Of a stretch of DNA of 6,652 bases, positions 1 to 5,079 are shown one piece after another (position 1 is the first letter of the stretch; the number at the start of each line of letters is the position of its first letter). The stretch covers positions 1 to 6,652 of the forward strand of contig JASHXG010000084.1 of NCBI GenBank assembly GCA_030043675.1, in the 5' to 3' direction. Under the pieces are notes generated by a model. The model was not told the DNA's origin. It saw nothing but the letters and a program-made list of their open reading frames with translations, and did no database searches. Source of the DNA: Vulcanimicrobiota bacterium. Lineage in GTDB: Bacteria; Vulcanimicrobiota; Vulcanimicrobiia; Vulcanimicrobiales; Vulcanimicrobiaceae. The translations under genes and the position numbers were made by a program.

Positions 1-91
1 GAAGATTCAGTCGTTGCCGTATTTCAGCGTTCTGCCGTAAAGAGGACCGAATCCGCGGCTTCCGAATCGCGACTTGACGATTTCCCGACGC

Positions 92-124
92 GGGTAGGTG
101 GCCGAGTGATTAACGGCCCCAGTA
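92..124 (+). pseudogene. Truncated tRNA-Tyr copy (5' half only)
   Basis: These 33 nt match the first 33 nt of the intact tRNA-Tyr at 702-734 with three mismatches. They cover the 5' acceptor strand (GGGTAGG), the D arm and the start of the anticodon stem. Similarity stops there: no anticodon loop, T arm or 3' acceptor strand follows, so it cannot fold as a tRNA. A weaker match extends about 14-20 nt upstream of both copies, so the repeat may have included 5' flank. It is either a remnant of a duplicated tRNA gene or one side of a recombination scar. The match is seen directly; the origin is inferred. Confidence 0.75.
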
Positions 125-153
125 ACATCGGTTTTTTGATTCTGGAAGGTTGC

Positions 154-348
154 TTGGTCCGGATAAAAAGGCGTCACCTGATCGCTGCCATTATCGGCCA
201 AGTTATTGGCTGCGTTTTAGGCGGTTGGGCCGTTCTAAATTTCGCGACGGACCTGCCACCGACGCAAAGAGTCGCGCTGGCGATAGCCGCTGTCTTACTC
301 GTCCTGTCGGTAGGTGTTTCCGCGTTGCTGAAGGCCGCAAAGCGTTAG
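154..348 (+). CDS. Small membrane protein, two predicted helices
   Basis: I do not recognise this 64-residue protein. From the TTG at 154 it reads a basic N-terminus (VRIKRR), a hydrophobic stretch at about residues 8-25 (LIAAIIGQVIG...), a short polar turn with DLPPTQR, a second hydrophobic helix at about residues 38-55, and a basic tail KAAKR. This is the form of a two-helix inner-membrane protein. The TTG is chosen because GGAAGG (144-149) lies 4 nt upstream. The same frame is open back to position 1, so a longer protein starting before the window, reading through the tRNA-Tyr fragment, cannot be excluded. The GC content looks lower than in most of the window, which fits accessory DNA. Function is unknown, and reality as a gene is moderately supported. 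Confidence 0.45.
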   Translation: MVRIKRRHLIAAIIGQVIGCVLGGWAVLNFATDLPPTQRVALAIAAVLLVLSVGVSALLKAAKR

Positions 349-472
349 GCATGGCCGCGGCACGAGCGATGCCAAGGGCTCAGATATCATCGCGGCGGCA
401 CTTATACTTCTCGCCCTATTTCTTGGGTTGCTCGTGGGATATGCGAACTTGCAATACTGCGAGCCGCTTTGA
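332..472 (+). pseudogene. Broken frame encoding a membrane helix, no start codon
   Basis: This frame is open from 332 to the TGA at 470-472. From about 383 it encodes an uninterrupted hydrophobic helix of about 20 residues (IIAAALILLALFLGLLVGYA), then ANLQYCEPL. No ATG, GTG or TTG precedes the helix within the open frame. It overlaps the end of the 154-348 gene in the +1 frame: skipping one base at CGT-TAG-G (344-349) would fuse the two into one three-helix protein. The likely reading is a gene broken by a one-base change, or a sequencing error. A programmed +1 shift is possible but unsupported. Confidence 0.35.
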
Positions 473-701
473 CGCAGATTGAGCCACTCACCTCGGGCGG
501 GCCTCTCTCGTCGGCGCCGCGCTCGCCGACGCCCAGGAGCCCCTCGCGCGCGAACCGAATCCGGGGCCTCCGCCGCGGACCGCAAGGGTACCCCGGCGAA
601 TCGGCGGATGGACGGAAAATGGACAAATGCTAAATTTGAAAGAGGAGCGAAAATCGCGGGTGCGCCGCAAGCCCGCATAAAAACTAGCGAATTCCTATCG
701 T
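473..701. other. Non-coding stretch upstream of tRNA-Tyr
   Basis: I see no convincing gene here. The left part is very GC-rich and contains a perfect 8-bp hairpin with a 7-nt loop at 509-531 (CGTCGGCG / CGCCGACG), with no T run after it. The right part contains an A/T-rich pocket (about 614-655) and the sequence GCATAAAAACT (675-684), which may belong to the tRNA-Tyr promoter. I could not pair it with a convincing -35 element. The short open frames across it show no recognisable product. Confidence 0.4.
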
Positions 702-786
702 GGGTAGGTGGCCGAGTGGTTAATGGCACCAGACTGTAAATCTGGCGCGCGGAAGCGCTACGCTGGTTCGAATCCAGCCCTGCCCA
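702..786 (+). tRNA. tRNA-Tyr (anticodon GTA)
   Basis: This is a class II tRNA of 85 nt. The acceptor strands GGGTAGG (702-708) and CCTGCCC (779-785) pair with one G-T wobble, and A786 is the discriminator. The anticodon stem CCAGA/TCTGG (729-733, 741-745) encloses CTGTAAA, with anticodon GTA at 736-738. A long variable arm (746-761) follows, as expected for bacterial tRNA-Tyr, then the T arm GCTGG-TTCGAAT-CCAGC (762-778). No CCA is encoded, so the 3' end must be added by the CCA-adding enzyme, unlike the two other tRNAs in the window. It reads tyrosine codons and is probably co-transcribed with tRNA-Gly 5 nt downstream. Confidence 0.97.
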
Positions 787-791
787 GTTTG

Positions 792-865
792 GCGGGCGTT
801 GCATAGTGGTAATGCCCTTGCCTTCCAAGCAAGAGTCGCGGGTTCGATTCCCGCCGCCCGCTCCA
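792..865 (+). tRNA. tRNA-Gly (anticodon TCC)
   Basis: A 74-nt cloverleaf. The acceptor GCGGGCG (792-798) pairs perfectly with CGCCCGC (855-861), T862 is the discriminator, and CCA (863-865) is encoded. The anticodon stem CTTGC/GCAAG (817-821, 829-833) encloses CTTCCAA, giving anticodon TCC at 824-826, which reads GGA and GGG. The T arm is GCGGG-TTCGATT-CCCGC (838-854). It follows tRNA-Tyr after 5 nt and is almost certainly on the same transcript. The minus-strand exonuclease gene ends only 2 nt after the CCA, so there is no separate terminator between the convergent units. Confidence 0.98.
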
Positions 866-867
866 AC

Positions 868-1716
868 TTACGATAGGCCGGCGCGTTTCGGACGGCGGGC
901 GTGCGCTCGTTCTGCACGTGCAAATAGATCGGACGCACCGAGGCGTTCACAAACGATGCCGAATTCGGCAGTTGGTCCGCGCCACTCCAGCTCGACGACG
1001 TCGGCGAAGAGCTTCGCGTCGGTTCGGAGCGTTGCGAGTTTCTTGAATAATAGGGCGAGAGGCTGATGATCGCCCAGGACCTCCGGCGGAAAGCACTCGA
1101 TTTTACCGTAGCGCGTTAGGAGAGAAGCCGCTCCCTTCGCCCCGATGCCCCTGATACCAGGATAACCGTCCGAAGCGTCGCCGACGAGGGCGAGATAGTC
1201 AGGGATGAGCTCCGGGTCTACGCCAAACTTCGATCGAACTCCGTGAGCGTCGCGAACGGCCTTGCTACGCCGGTCGACTTGCACGATGCGGTCTCCGACG
1301 ACGCACTGTGAAAGATCTTTGTCGGGCGTCCAAATGCAAATTTGTTGAACCCGAGGATCGTTCGAGGCGATCTTAGCCGCTGAGGCTAAGGCGTCGTCGG
1401 CTTCGAGCTCGACCATCGCCCATACGGCGACTCCCATCGCCCGCAGCGCATCCTCGAGTGGCTCGAACTGCGCGAGGAGCGCCGGCTCGACGCCCTCACC
1501 CGTTTTATAGCCGGCCCAGAGCTCGTTGCGAAACGATTCGATGACGTGGTCGGTAGCGACCCCCACGTACGTGGCTCCGTCGGCGATCATCTGAAGTACG
1601 GTATTGAGTACGCCCACAGCTGCGCCGAATCGCCGATCTCTCCCAGCGGCGGCCCGACGCAGCCCGTAAAAGTGGCGGAAGAGTTCGTACGTCCCGTCGA
1701 CCAAGTGGACGATCAT
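868..1716 (-). CDS. Stand-alone 5'-3' exonuclease / flap endonuclease (PolA N-domain family)
   Basis: A 282-residue protein of the family that forms the N-terminal domain of DNA polymerase I. It cleaves 5' flaps and removes RNA primers using two-metal catalysis. The conserved acidic and basic sites are visible in order: D7 in VDGTYELF, D56 in VATD, R63 and Y70-K71 in the helical-arch region (SFRNELWAGYKT), E103-L-E105-A-D107-D108, D132-K-D134, and D180/D183 in VGDASDGYPG. The helix-hairpin-helix DNA-binding motif GIRGIGAKGA lies at about 187-196. The length matches the isolated domain (about 280-290 aa), with no polymerase part. I chose the ATG at 1716-1714 because the fold begins at once with IVHLVDG. 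An in-frame ATG nine codons upstream (1743) is possible but has no better ribosome site. The gene is convergent with tRNA-Tyr-Gly and divergent from the zinc-ribbon gene at 1857. Confidence 0.9.
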   Translation of the reverse strand: MIVHLVDGTYELFRHFYGLRRAAAGRDRRFGAAVGVLNTVLQMIADGATYVGVATDHVIESFRNELWAGYKTGEGVEPALLAQFEPLEDALRAMGVAVWAMVELEADDALASAAKIASNDPRVQQICIWTPDKDLSQCVVGDRIVQVDRRSKAVRDAHGVRSKFGVDPELIPDYLALVGDASDGYPGIRGIGAKGAASLLTRYGKIECFPPEVLGDHQPLALLFKKLATLRTDAKLFADVVELEWRGPTAEFGIVCERLGASDLFARAERAHARRPKRAGLS

Positions 1717-1856
1717 TTCAACGGTCTCGCGCCGGCATAGCACGGTTCTTTGCCCATCCCAGCATCCGGTCCCGTAATCGAACCACGGTCTTTCGCACTA
1801 GTTGATGGTGCATCGGTCCGAAGGAGTCGTTTTACGAATGCGACAGCTTCACGGAT

Positions 1857-2186
1857 ATGATCAACACGCGGCCGTGCAAGAAGTGCGGTGCGATGACCAT
1901 GCTTGCGACGTGCATTCCGTGCGAGCGCTGGGCGTTTACGACAGCCGTTTGCAACGAGCTGCGCGGCCTGTTTAGTGAGTTCGCCGCGGCCCTCGATAGC
2001 CTGGACTCGGCGAAGTTCAGCACGTCGGAACGCGCCGCAACGCTGGGCGTCGTGATCGAGGACCTGGAGGCGCTGACCAAATGGGTTGGACAGACGCTCG
2101 ATAGTTTTCCATGGGACGTGACGCCGCAGATCGCTCGGCGGCGCGATACGAGCCTACCAATTTCCTCAAACCACTTGAGGAATTAG
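1857..2186 (+). CDS. Uncharacterised zinc-ribbon protein, 109 aa
   Basis: I do not recognise the family. The N-terminus carries two CxxC knuckles, C7-K-K-C10 and C19-I-P-C22, with eight residues between them, a compact pattern that would bind one zinc ion. The middle (about 30-85) looks alpha-helical (ELRGLFSEFAAALDSLD..., VVIEDLEALTKWVGQTLD), with a charged, probably disordered C-terminus. Codon choice is GC-rich at third positions, like the strongly supported genes nearby, which favours a real gene. The ATG at 1857 is the first start after an in-frame stop at 1803-1805. The ribosome site before it is weak, and AAGGAG at 1821-1826 is too far to serve it. It is divergent from the exonuclease gene, about 140 bp away, so the two may share a control region. 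Function is unknown; nucleic-acid or protein binding is a guess from the zinc motif. Confidence 0.65.
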   Translation: MINTRPCKKCGAMTMLATCIPCERWAFTTAVCNELRGLFSEFAAALDSLDSAKFSTSERAATLGVVIEDLEALTKWVGQTLDSFPWDVTPQIARRRDTSLPISSNHLRN

Positions 2187-2220
2187 GAGCAGAGATCAGC
2201 ACCCGCCCATGTGGGTGCTG
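2164..2220 (+). repeat. Two consecutive hairpins at the end of the zinc-ribbon gene
   Basis: CCTCAA (2164-2169) pairs with TTGAGG (2175-2180) around a 5-nt loop inside the last codons. CAGCACCC (2197-2204) then pairs perfectly with GGGTGCTG (2213-2220) around an 8-nt loop. Neither is followed by a T run. With the terminator hairpin directly downstream they make three stem-loops in about 100 nt. They may stabilise the 3' end of the mRNA or be part of a small structured RNA; their role is not known. Confidence 0.5.
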
Positions 2221-2226
2221 GTGGAA

Positions 2227-2269
2227 GAGGGCGTAACGTACTGCTCCTACGTTGCGCCCTCGACTTTTT
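2227..2269 (+). terminator. Rho-independent terminator after the zinc-ribbon gene
   Basis: A 14-bp stem runs from GAGGGCGTAACGTA (2227-2240) to TACGTTGCGCCCTC (2248-2261), with one G-T wobble and a 7-nt loop. GAC and then five T (2265-2269) follow. This is a strong intrinsic terminator for plus-strand transcription. No A run precedes the stem, so it should not work on the other strand. Confidence 0.85.
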
Positions 2270-2288
2270 GCGGGCGCCGAAGTAGGAT
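2260..2288 (+). promoter_or_regulatory. Possible promoter for the 60-aa zinc mini-protein
   Basis: TCGACT (2260-2265, four of six matches to TTGACA) and TAGGAT (2283-2288, four of six to TATAAT) are 17 bp apart. The start codon at 2318 would lie about 22 nt after the expected transcription start. The -35 overlaps the tail of the preceding terminator. The same TAGGAT hexamer serves as -10 in the SOS promoter at 6076. This is a motif match only. Confidence 0.3.
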
Positions 2289-2317
2289 TTCCGCACTGCC
2301 GCCGACGAGTCGTGTCG

Positions 2318-2500
2318 ATGGCACGCGGTGCATCAAATCCTCCTCGGAAAAGCGGCGGCCCGCGATCGTGTTACAAGGCGAACGGGGCGCCGAAGGCCTC
2401 CTTTGAATCGAAGAAGGCCGCCGAACGAGCGATTCCGCGCACGAGCACCCGCCTAAAGCCGTACCGGTGCCAGCAGCACGGTTGGCATCTAGGGCACTAA
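2318..2500 (+). CDS. Small zinc-binding protein, 60 aa
   Basis: The C-terminus reads KPYRCQQHGWHLGH. It resembles the ending Y-R-C-x2-[CH]-x-x-W-H-L found in many very small bacterial and phage proteins, usually preceded by a Cys-containing segment and a K-x-[FY]-x-S-x3-A-x2-A helix. Here those parts are C18, KASFESKKAAERA (26-38) and C51-x2-H54-x2-H57, so C18, C51, H54 and H57 could bind one zinc ion. The N-terminal 16 residues are basic and likely disordered. I chose the ATG at 2318; a GTG two codons earlier (2312) is an alternative, and neither has a clear ribosome site. The gene lies between an intrinsic terminator and tRNA-Thr. Function is unknown. The family resemblance is from memory of the motif, so confidence is moderate. 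Confidence 0.6.
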   Translation: MARGASNPPRKSGGPRSCYKANGAPKASFESKKAAERAIPRTSTRLKPYRCQQHGWHLGH

Positions 2501-2561
2501 AGCTCGGCCGCGCGGCATAGGAATGCCTGCGAGCGGGCGCGTAACCTCGGCAACGCGTAGC

Positions 2562-2636
<75 letters not shown>

Positions 2637-2743
2637 TTGGCTGTTGCCGGCCACCCACGCATGGCACCCGGTCACTCCTGCGGCTAAAGACAGGTGGCGA
2701 GACTGCCGAAGCCTCTAGAAGAAGGTTCGTCTCGGGAGGTGTC

Positions 2744-3193
2744 ATGTTGAGAGCTTTTGCATCTGCTCTTTTTTTCATTGCGCTGGCTGCGTGCGCGTCA
2801 TCAGGTCAGAGCCTAGTGCCGCAAGCCAACGACGCAAACACGCAGCGATCTTTCGTCGGTCGCCTTACGCCCGATGATGGCGCGTACGTCAAGGCGAACG
2901 TTAGCATCGCCATACGCAGCGCCGAGGTGGTGTACGAATACCAGAACAAAGACTACGCCAAATACCTCAACGGGTCGTGCACCATACGGCGCGTGGGAAA
3001 TCGCGCGGTGGGGTGCATCGTGGAGTTTTACTTCGAAAAATCCGTATCCGTCCAGAAGGCGCAGATCGGTCTGCGTACAAAGCCCGACGCGAAAGGCTGC
3101 CTCGCGGCGCTGTCGCCAGTCTACAAAGACTTGCACTTTCGCGCTGGAGAGGAGCGTGAATTCAAGACCTTTTCTTGGACCGGGAACTGCTAG
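2744..3193 (+). CDS. Predicted lipoprotein, 149 aa, unknown function
   Basis: The protein begins MLRAFASALFFIALAAC. This is a short lipoprotein signal with lipobox L14-A-A-C17, so the mature protein should be lipid-anchored at C17 on the outer face of a membrane. The mature part has a low-complexity linker (about 18-35) and then a compact region that looks beta-rich (about 36-149). It has four further cysteines, C79, C91, C119 and C149, the last being the C-terminal residue. An even number of exported cysteines suggests two disulfides; this is inference. The ATG at 2744 is supported by GGGAGG at 2734-2739, 4 nt upstream. No family is recognised. It lies 107 bp after tRNA-Thr and is convergent with the DoxX gene, the two stops being 25 bp apart. 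The region between tRNA-Thr and the start holds no clear promoter. Confidence 0.85.
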   Translation: MLRAFASALFFIALAACASSGQSLVPQANDANTQRSFVGRLTPDDGAYVKANVSIAIRSAEVVYEYQNKDYAKYLNGSCTIRRVGNRAVGCIVEFYFEKSVSVQKAQIGLRTKPDAKGCLAALSPVYKDLHFRAGEEREFKTFSWTGNC

Positions 3194-3218
3194 CCCCGGG
3201 CGAGGGTCCGATCGCTTT

Positions 3219-3605
3219 TCATCGCAATAACGTCAGCCGGCCGCCGTCGGTGCAGAAGATAACGAGCAGCATCGAGATCAAGATTAGCTCGTAGTTCCAT
3301 CCGAGCCCGTTCTTGCCCCAGAAACCGGTCTTCCAGACGAAGATCTTCTTTTGTATCGCGCCAAGCATGATCAGGATCAAACCGATGCACGCGAGTTGCG
3401 TCAGCACGCCAAAGATGACCGCCAAAGCACCAAGCAGCTCGGCCACCGCCAAGAAAAGGGTAACGCTTTTGGGCAAACCGAGGCTGGCGGCGCGCGCGCC
3501 GAGATCCTTCAGATCGTTGTAGCCGCTGTCGGCAAAGACCAGTCCGACCATGACTCTGAGAAAGAGCAGGCTGTAGTCGGTGAAGGCGGCAACGTGCGCA
3601 AACAC
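3219..3605 (-). CDS. DoxX-family membrane protein
   Basis: This protein has the DoxX-family form: about 130 residues with four predicted transmembrane helices, at about 11-25, 46-66, 69-84 and 104-118. The family's typical first helix is seen (LLFLRVMVGLVFADSGYNDLKD), as is the conserved A-E-L-L-G-A turn (55-60) in the second. DoxX proteins are inner-membrane proteins of uncertain biochemical role, linked to thiol redox balance and respiration in some bacteria. I chose the GTG at 3605-3603 because AGAGGA lies about 4 nt upstream. An in-frame GTG eleven codons earlier (3638) has no spaced ribosome site but would give 139 aa. It is divergent from the secreted Gly-rich protein and convergent with the lipoprotein. 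Nearby msrB and a Xi-class transferase also act in redox repair, which is suggestive only. Confidence 0.85.
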   Translation of the reverse strand: MFAHVAAFTDYSLLFLRVMVGLVFADSGYNDLKDLGARAASLGLPKSVTLFLAVAELLGALAVIFGVLTQLACIGLILIMLGAIQKKIFVWKTGFWGKNGLGWNYELILISMLLVIFCTDGGRLTLLR

Positions 3606-3680
3606 GCTTTCCTCTTGCTCGCCCAACCGAGTAAGCACCTTTTTGCGCGGATTCTAACCACAAACGCATCCTGGCGGGAC

Positions 3681-3686
3681 TATAAT
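3681..3686 (+). promoter_or_regulatory. Perfect -10 box (TATAAT) before the secreted Gly-rich gene
   Basis: TATAAT matches the sigma-70 -10 consensus exactly. The ATG at 3695 starts 8 nt after it and a second in-frame ATG at 3698, so transcription would begin at or just before the start codon, giving a leaderless or nearly leaderless mRNA. No good -35 lies 16-18 bp upstream (CCACAA at 17 bp). GAAGG at 3687-3691 could be a ribosome site for the second ATG if transcription starts earlier. Confidence 0.55.
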
Positions 3687-3694
3687 GAAGGCAA

Positions 3695-4375
3695 ATGATG
3701 CGCTACTCACAGTTTTCAGTCTTTTCAAAGCTTGTCGCCGCGCTCGCAGCGGCGGCCGCTCTCGCTCTCCCCGCCCTTGCCGGAGCGCAGGAACAACAGG
3801 TCCCGAGCTACGGGACGCCCGTGGCTCGGCAGGAATCGATCAAAGGTGTCCTGACCGGCTTCGATGGCCAGTATGTCGTCTACATGCGCGACGATCGCGG
3901 ATACGACGATCACATCACCCTGCACCAAGGCACGGAAATCAACCCAACCGGCATTCGGCTGGTCGAGGGCATGCGTGTGACCATCTACGGTCGCACCGAC
4001 GGCCCCACGTTCCAGGCCAATCGCATTGACGTGAGTCCTCCGGATTACGGAGGCTCTCCCTACGGTGGCGGCTACGGCAGTGGTTGGTACCCCGGCTACT
4101 ACGGCGGCTACGGCAATCCGTACTGGGGCGTCGGCTTAGGCTTCTGGGGCGGTTGGCCGGGCTGGGGCTGGGGTTACGGCTGGCCCGGGTGGGGCGGCTT
4201 TTATGGCGGCTACTACGGCGGCTACCCGGGTTACTACCGCGGCCCGTATTACTACCGCGGCGGCTACCCCGGCCGCAGCGGCACCATCAGCGCTCCGCCG
4301 CGCGGCAGCGGCGGTGGCGGTGCGGTGCACGGCGGCGGCGGTGGCGGCTCGGTGCACGGCGGACCCCCGCGCTAG
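3695..4375 (+). CDS. Secreted protein with Gly/Tyr/Trp-rich C-terminal tail
   Basis: A 226-residue exported protein. Residues 1-31 form a Sec signal peptide: K12, a long Ala/Leu core, and the likely cleavage site AGA-QE after A31. Residues about 46-113 (IKGVLTGFDGQYVVYMRDDRG...EGMRVTIYGRTDG...ANRIDV) look like one small all-beta, OB-like domain of the kind seen in short periplasmic proteins. From about 115 to the end the sequence is almost only G, Y, W, P, S, R and H: GGY/YGG repeats, then a GW-rich block, then PYYYRGGYPG, then a poly-Gly tail with two VHGG units. Such tails are often surface-exposed or adhesive, but no function is known here. The second ATG (3698) is an alternative start. 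A perfect 10-bp hairpin follows the stop. Exact family not recognised. Confidence 0.85.
   Translation: MMRYSQFSVFSKLVAALAAAAALALPALAGAQEQQVPSYGTPVARQESIKGVLTGFDGQYVVYMRDDRGYDDHITLHQGTEINPTGIRLVEGMRVTIYGRTDGPTFQANRIDVSPPDYGGSPYGGGYGSGWYPGYYGGYGNPYWGVGLGFWGGWPGWGWGYGWPGWGGFYGGYYGGYPGYYRGPYYYRGGYPGRSGTISAPPRGSGGGGAVHGGGGGGSVHGGPPR
4042..4372 (+). repeat. Low-complexity GGC/TAC repeat tract
   Basis: This is the DNA for the Gly/Tyr/Trp tail of the secreted protein. It is an imperfect array of GGCGGCTAC-type units, then GGCTGGGGC-type units, then GGCGGTGGC runs. It keeps other frames open on both strands (Arg/Leu-rich on the plus strand, Ala/Arg-rich on the minus strand), which are not genes. Such tracts are prone to length change by slippage and to assembly error. 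Confidence 0.7.
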
Positions 4376-4407
4376 CAATCCTCTAGTTTTACCAAATCGG
4401 CAGTTCG

Positions 4408-4433
4408 AAGGGTCGCTTACCAGAGCGACCCTT
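4408..4433. terminator. Symmetric hairpin between convergent genes
   Basis: AAGGGTCGCT (4408-4417) pairs perfectly with AGCGACCCTT (4424-4433) around a 6-nt loop. It sits after the stop of the secreted protein and contains the stop codon of the minus-strand 62-aa gene. No T run follows on either strand, so it is not a classical intrinsic terminator. Its position between convergent stops suggests a shared 3' end barrier. Confidence 0.5.
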
Positions 4434-4605
4434 CCGCTGCCAGAATGTAGAGAATCGGACCCAGACCCCAGATAATACTGACGACGAACCAGACGATTTT
4501 CTTGAACGTCGCCATATCCCCGCGCGCGATCAGATTGATCCACATCAGGATCATCGCGATCGGATGCAGGATAATCGAAAGCAGGATCTCCAGCAGCAGC
4601 TTCAT
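4417..4605 (-). CDS. Small two-helix membrane protein (PLDc_N-like)
   Basis: A 62-residue protein with two hydrophobic helices, at about 3-27 (LLEILLSIILHPIAMILMWINLI) and 36-56 (KIVWFVVSIIWGLGPILYIL), joined by a short charged loop (ARGDMATFK). The second helix, with its G-L-G-P-I-L-Y motif, resembles the short membrane segment found at the N-terminus of phospholipase-D nuclease-like and cardiolipin synthase proteins and also as stand-alone small proteins. No catalytic HKD motif is present, so no enzyme activity is implied. The ATG at 4605-4603 follows a G-rich AGGGCGAG stretch that may act as ribosome site. It is divergent from msrB with about 66 bp between the starts. Confidence 0.8.
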   Translation of the reverse strand: MKLLLEILLSIILHPIAMILMWINLIARGDMATFKKIVWFVVSIIWGLGPILYILAAEGSLW

Positions 4606-4671
4606 GCTCGCCCTATTCGTGCCGCATCGCTCAGGCGCTTTCGCGGGTTATGCGGGCCGGGGGAGAGGACG

Positions 4672-5079
4672 ATGAAGCACGACGTCACGCCGGAGATCCA
4701 AAAAGACGAGGCAGCATGGAAGGCGCAGCTCGGGCCGGAGCGCTATCGCATCCTGCGTGAAGCCGGCACGGAGCCGCCTTTTTCAGGCAACCTGCTGAAC
4801 GTTCACGACGACGGCACCTTCGTCTGCGGCGCCTGCGGCCAAACGCTCTTCACCTCCGATGCAAAATTCGACTCCGGCTCCGGCTGGCCAAGCTTCACCC
4901 ACGCCGAGCAGCAGCACAACGTGCGCCTTCTCGACGACGACAGTCACGGGATGCATCGGATCGAGGTACGCTGCGCGCACTGTGACTCACATCTCGGCCA
5001 TGTTTTCGATGACGGTCCCGGTCCGAGCGGCACGCGGTACTGCATCAACTCACGTTCGCTCGATTTCGTCCCGCGGTGA
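4672..5079 (+). CDS. msrB: Peptide methionine-(R)-S-oxide reductase MsrB
   Basis: MsrB reduces methionine-R-sulfoxide in proteins (and free) back to methionine, a cytoplasmic repair enzyme using thioredoxin. The 135-residue length is normal. Two zinc-binding CxxC pairs are present, C52-G-A-C55 and C101-A-H-C104. The core motifs FDSGSGWPSF (66-75), H92-G-M-H-R-I-E-V-R, H107-L-G-H-V-F and the catalytic C124 in RYCINSRSLDF are all intact. The place where many two-Cys MsrBs carry the resolving cysteine (SGCGWPSF) is serine here (S70), so recycling may use a different thiol. The ATG at 4672 is preceded by the strong site GGGAGAGG about 5 nt upstream. Its stop overlaps the start of the next gene in GTGA, so the two are translationally coupled. 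An inverted CCGCAT/ATGCGG pair (4622-4627, 4650-4655) could fold the leader. Confidence 0.97.
   Translation: MKHDVTPEIQKDEAAWKAQLGPERYRILREAGTEPPFSGNLLNVHDDGTFVCGACGQTLFTSDAKFDSGSGWPSFTHAEQQHNVRLLDDDSHGMHRIEVRCAHCDSHLGHVFDDGPGPSGTRYCINSRSLDFVPR

Noticed and set aside
295..828. 177-codon minus-strand frame across the tRNA-Tyr and its upstream region
   Set aside because: It runs through a certain tRNA gene, has no recognisable domain, and is opposite the membrane-helix ORFs.
720..950. 76-codon minus-strand frame with AGIEPATLAWKARALPLC
   Set aside because: This is the usual false protein read from the antisense of tRNA genes.
1770..1795. T-arm-like sequence on the minus strand upstream of the exonuclease (GTGGTTCGATTACGG)
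   Set aside because: No acceptor stem, anticodon arm or D arm can be fitted around it, and the stem register does not match a standard T arm.
1838..1972. Alternative ATG at 1838 with AAGGAG 11 nt upstream
   Set aside because: It opens a 45-codon frame without features, overlapping the zinc-ribbon frame that has paired CxxC motifs and GC-biased third positions.
3200..3219. Possible terminator GCGA...TCGC-TTTT between the lipoprotein and DoxX genes
   Set aside because: The stem is only 4 bp with an 8-nt loop, too weak to call despite the T run.
3190..3669. 159-codon minus-strand frame overlapping the DoxX gene
   Set aside because: The frame is Arg-rich with no membrane helices; the DoxX frame has the four helices and family motifs.
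4136..4543. Ala-rich minus-strand and Arg/Leu-rich plus-strand frames over the Gly-rich tail
   Set aside because: They arise from the GGC/TAC repeat tract read out of frame; the signal peptide and promoter support only the 3695 frame.
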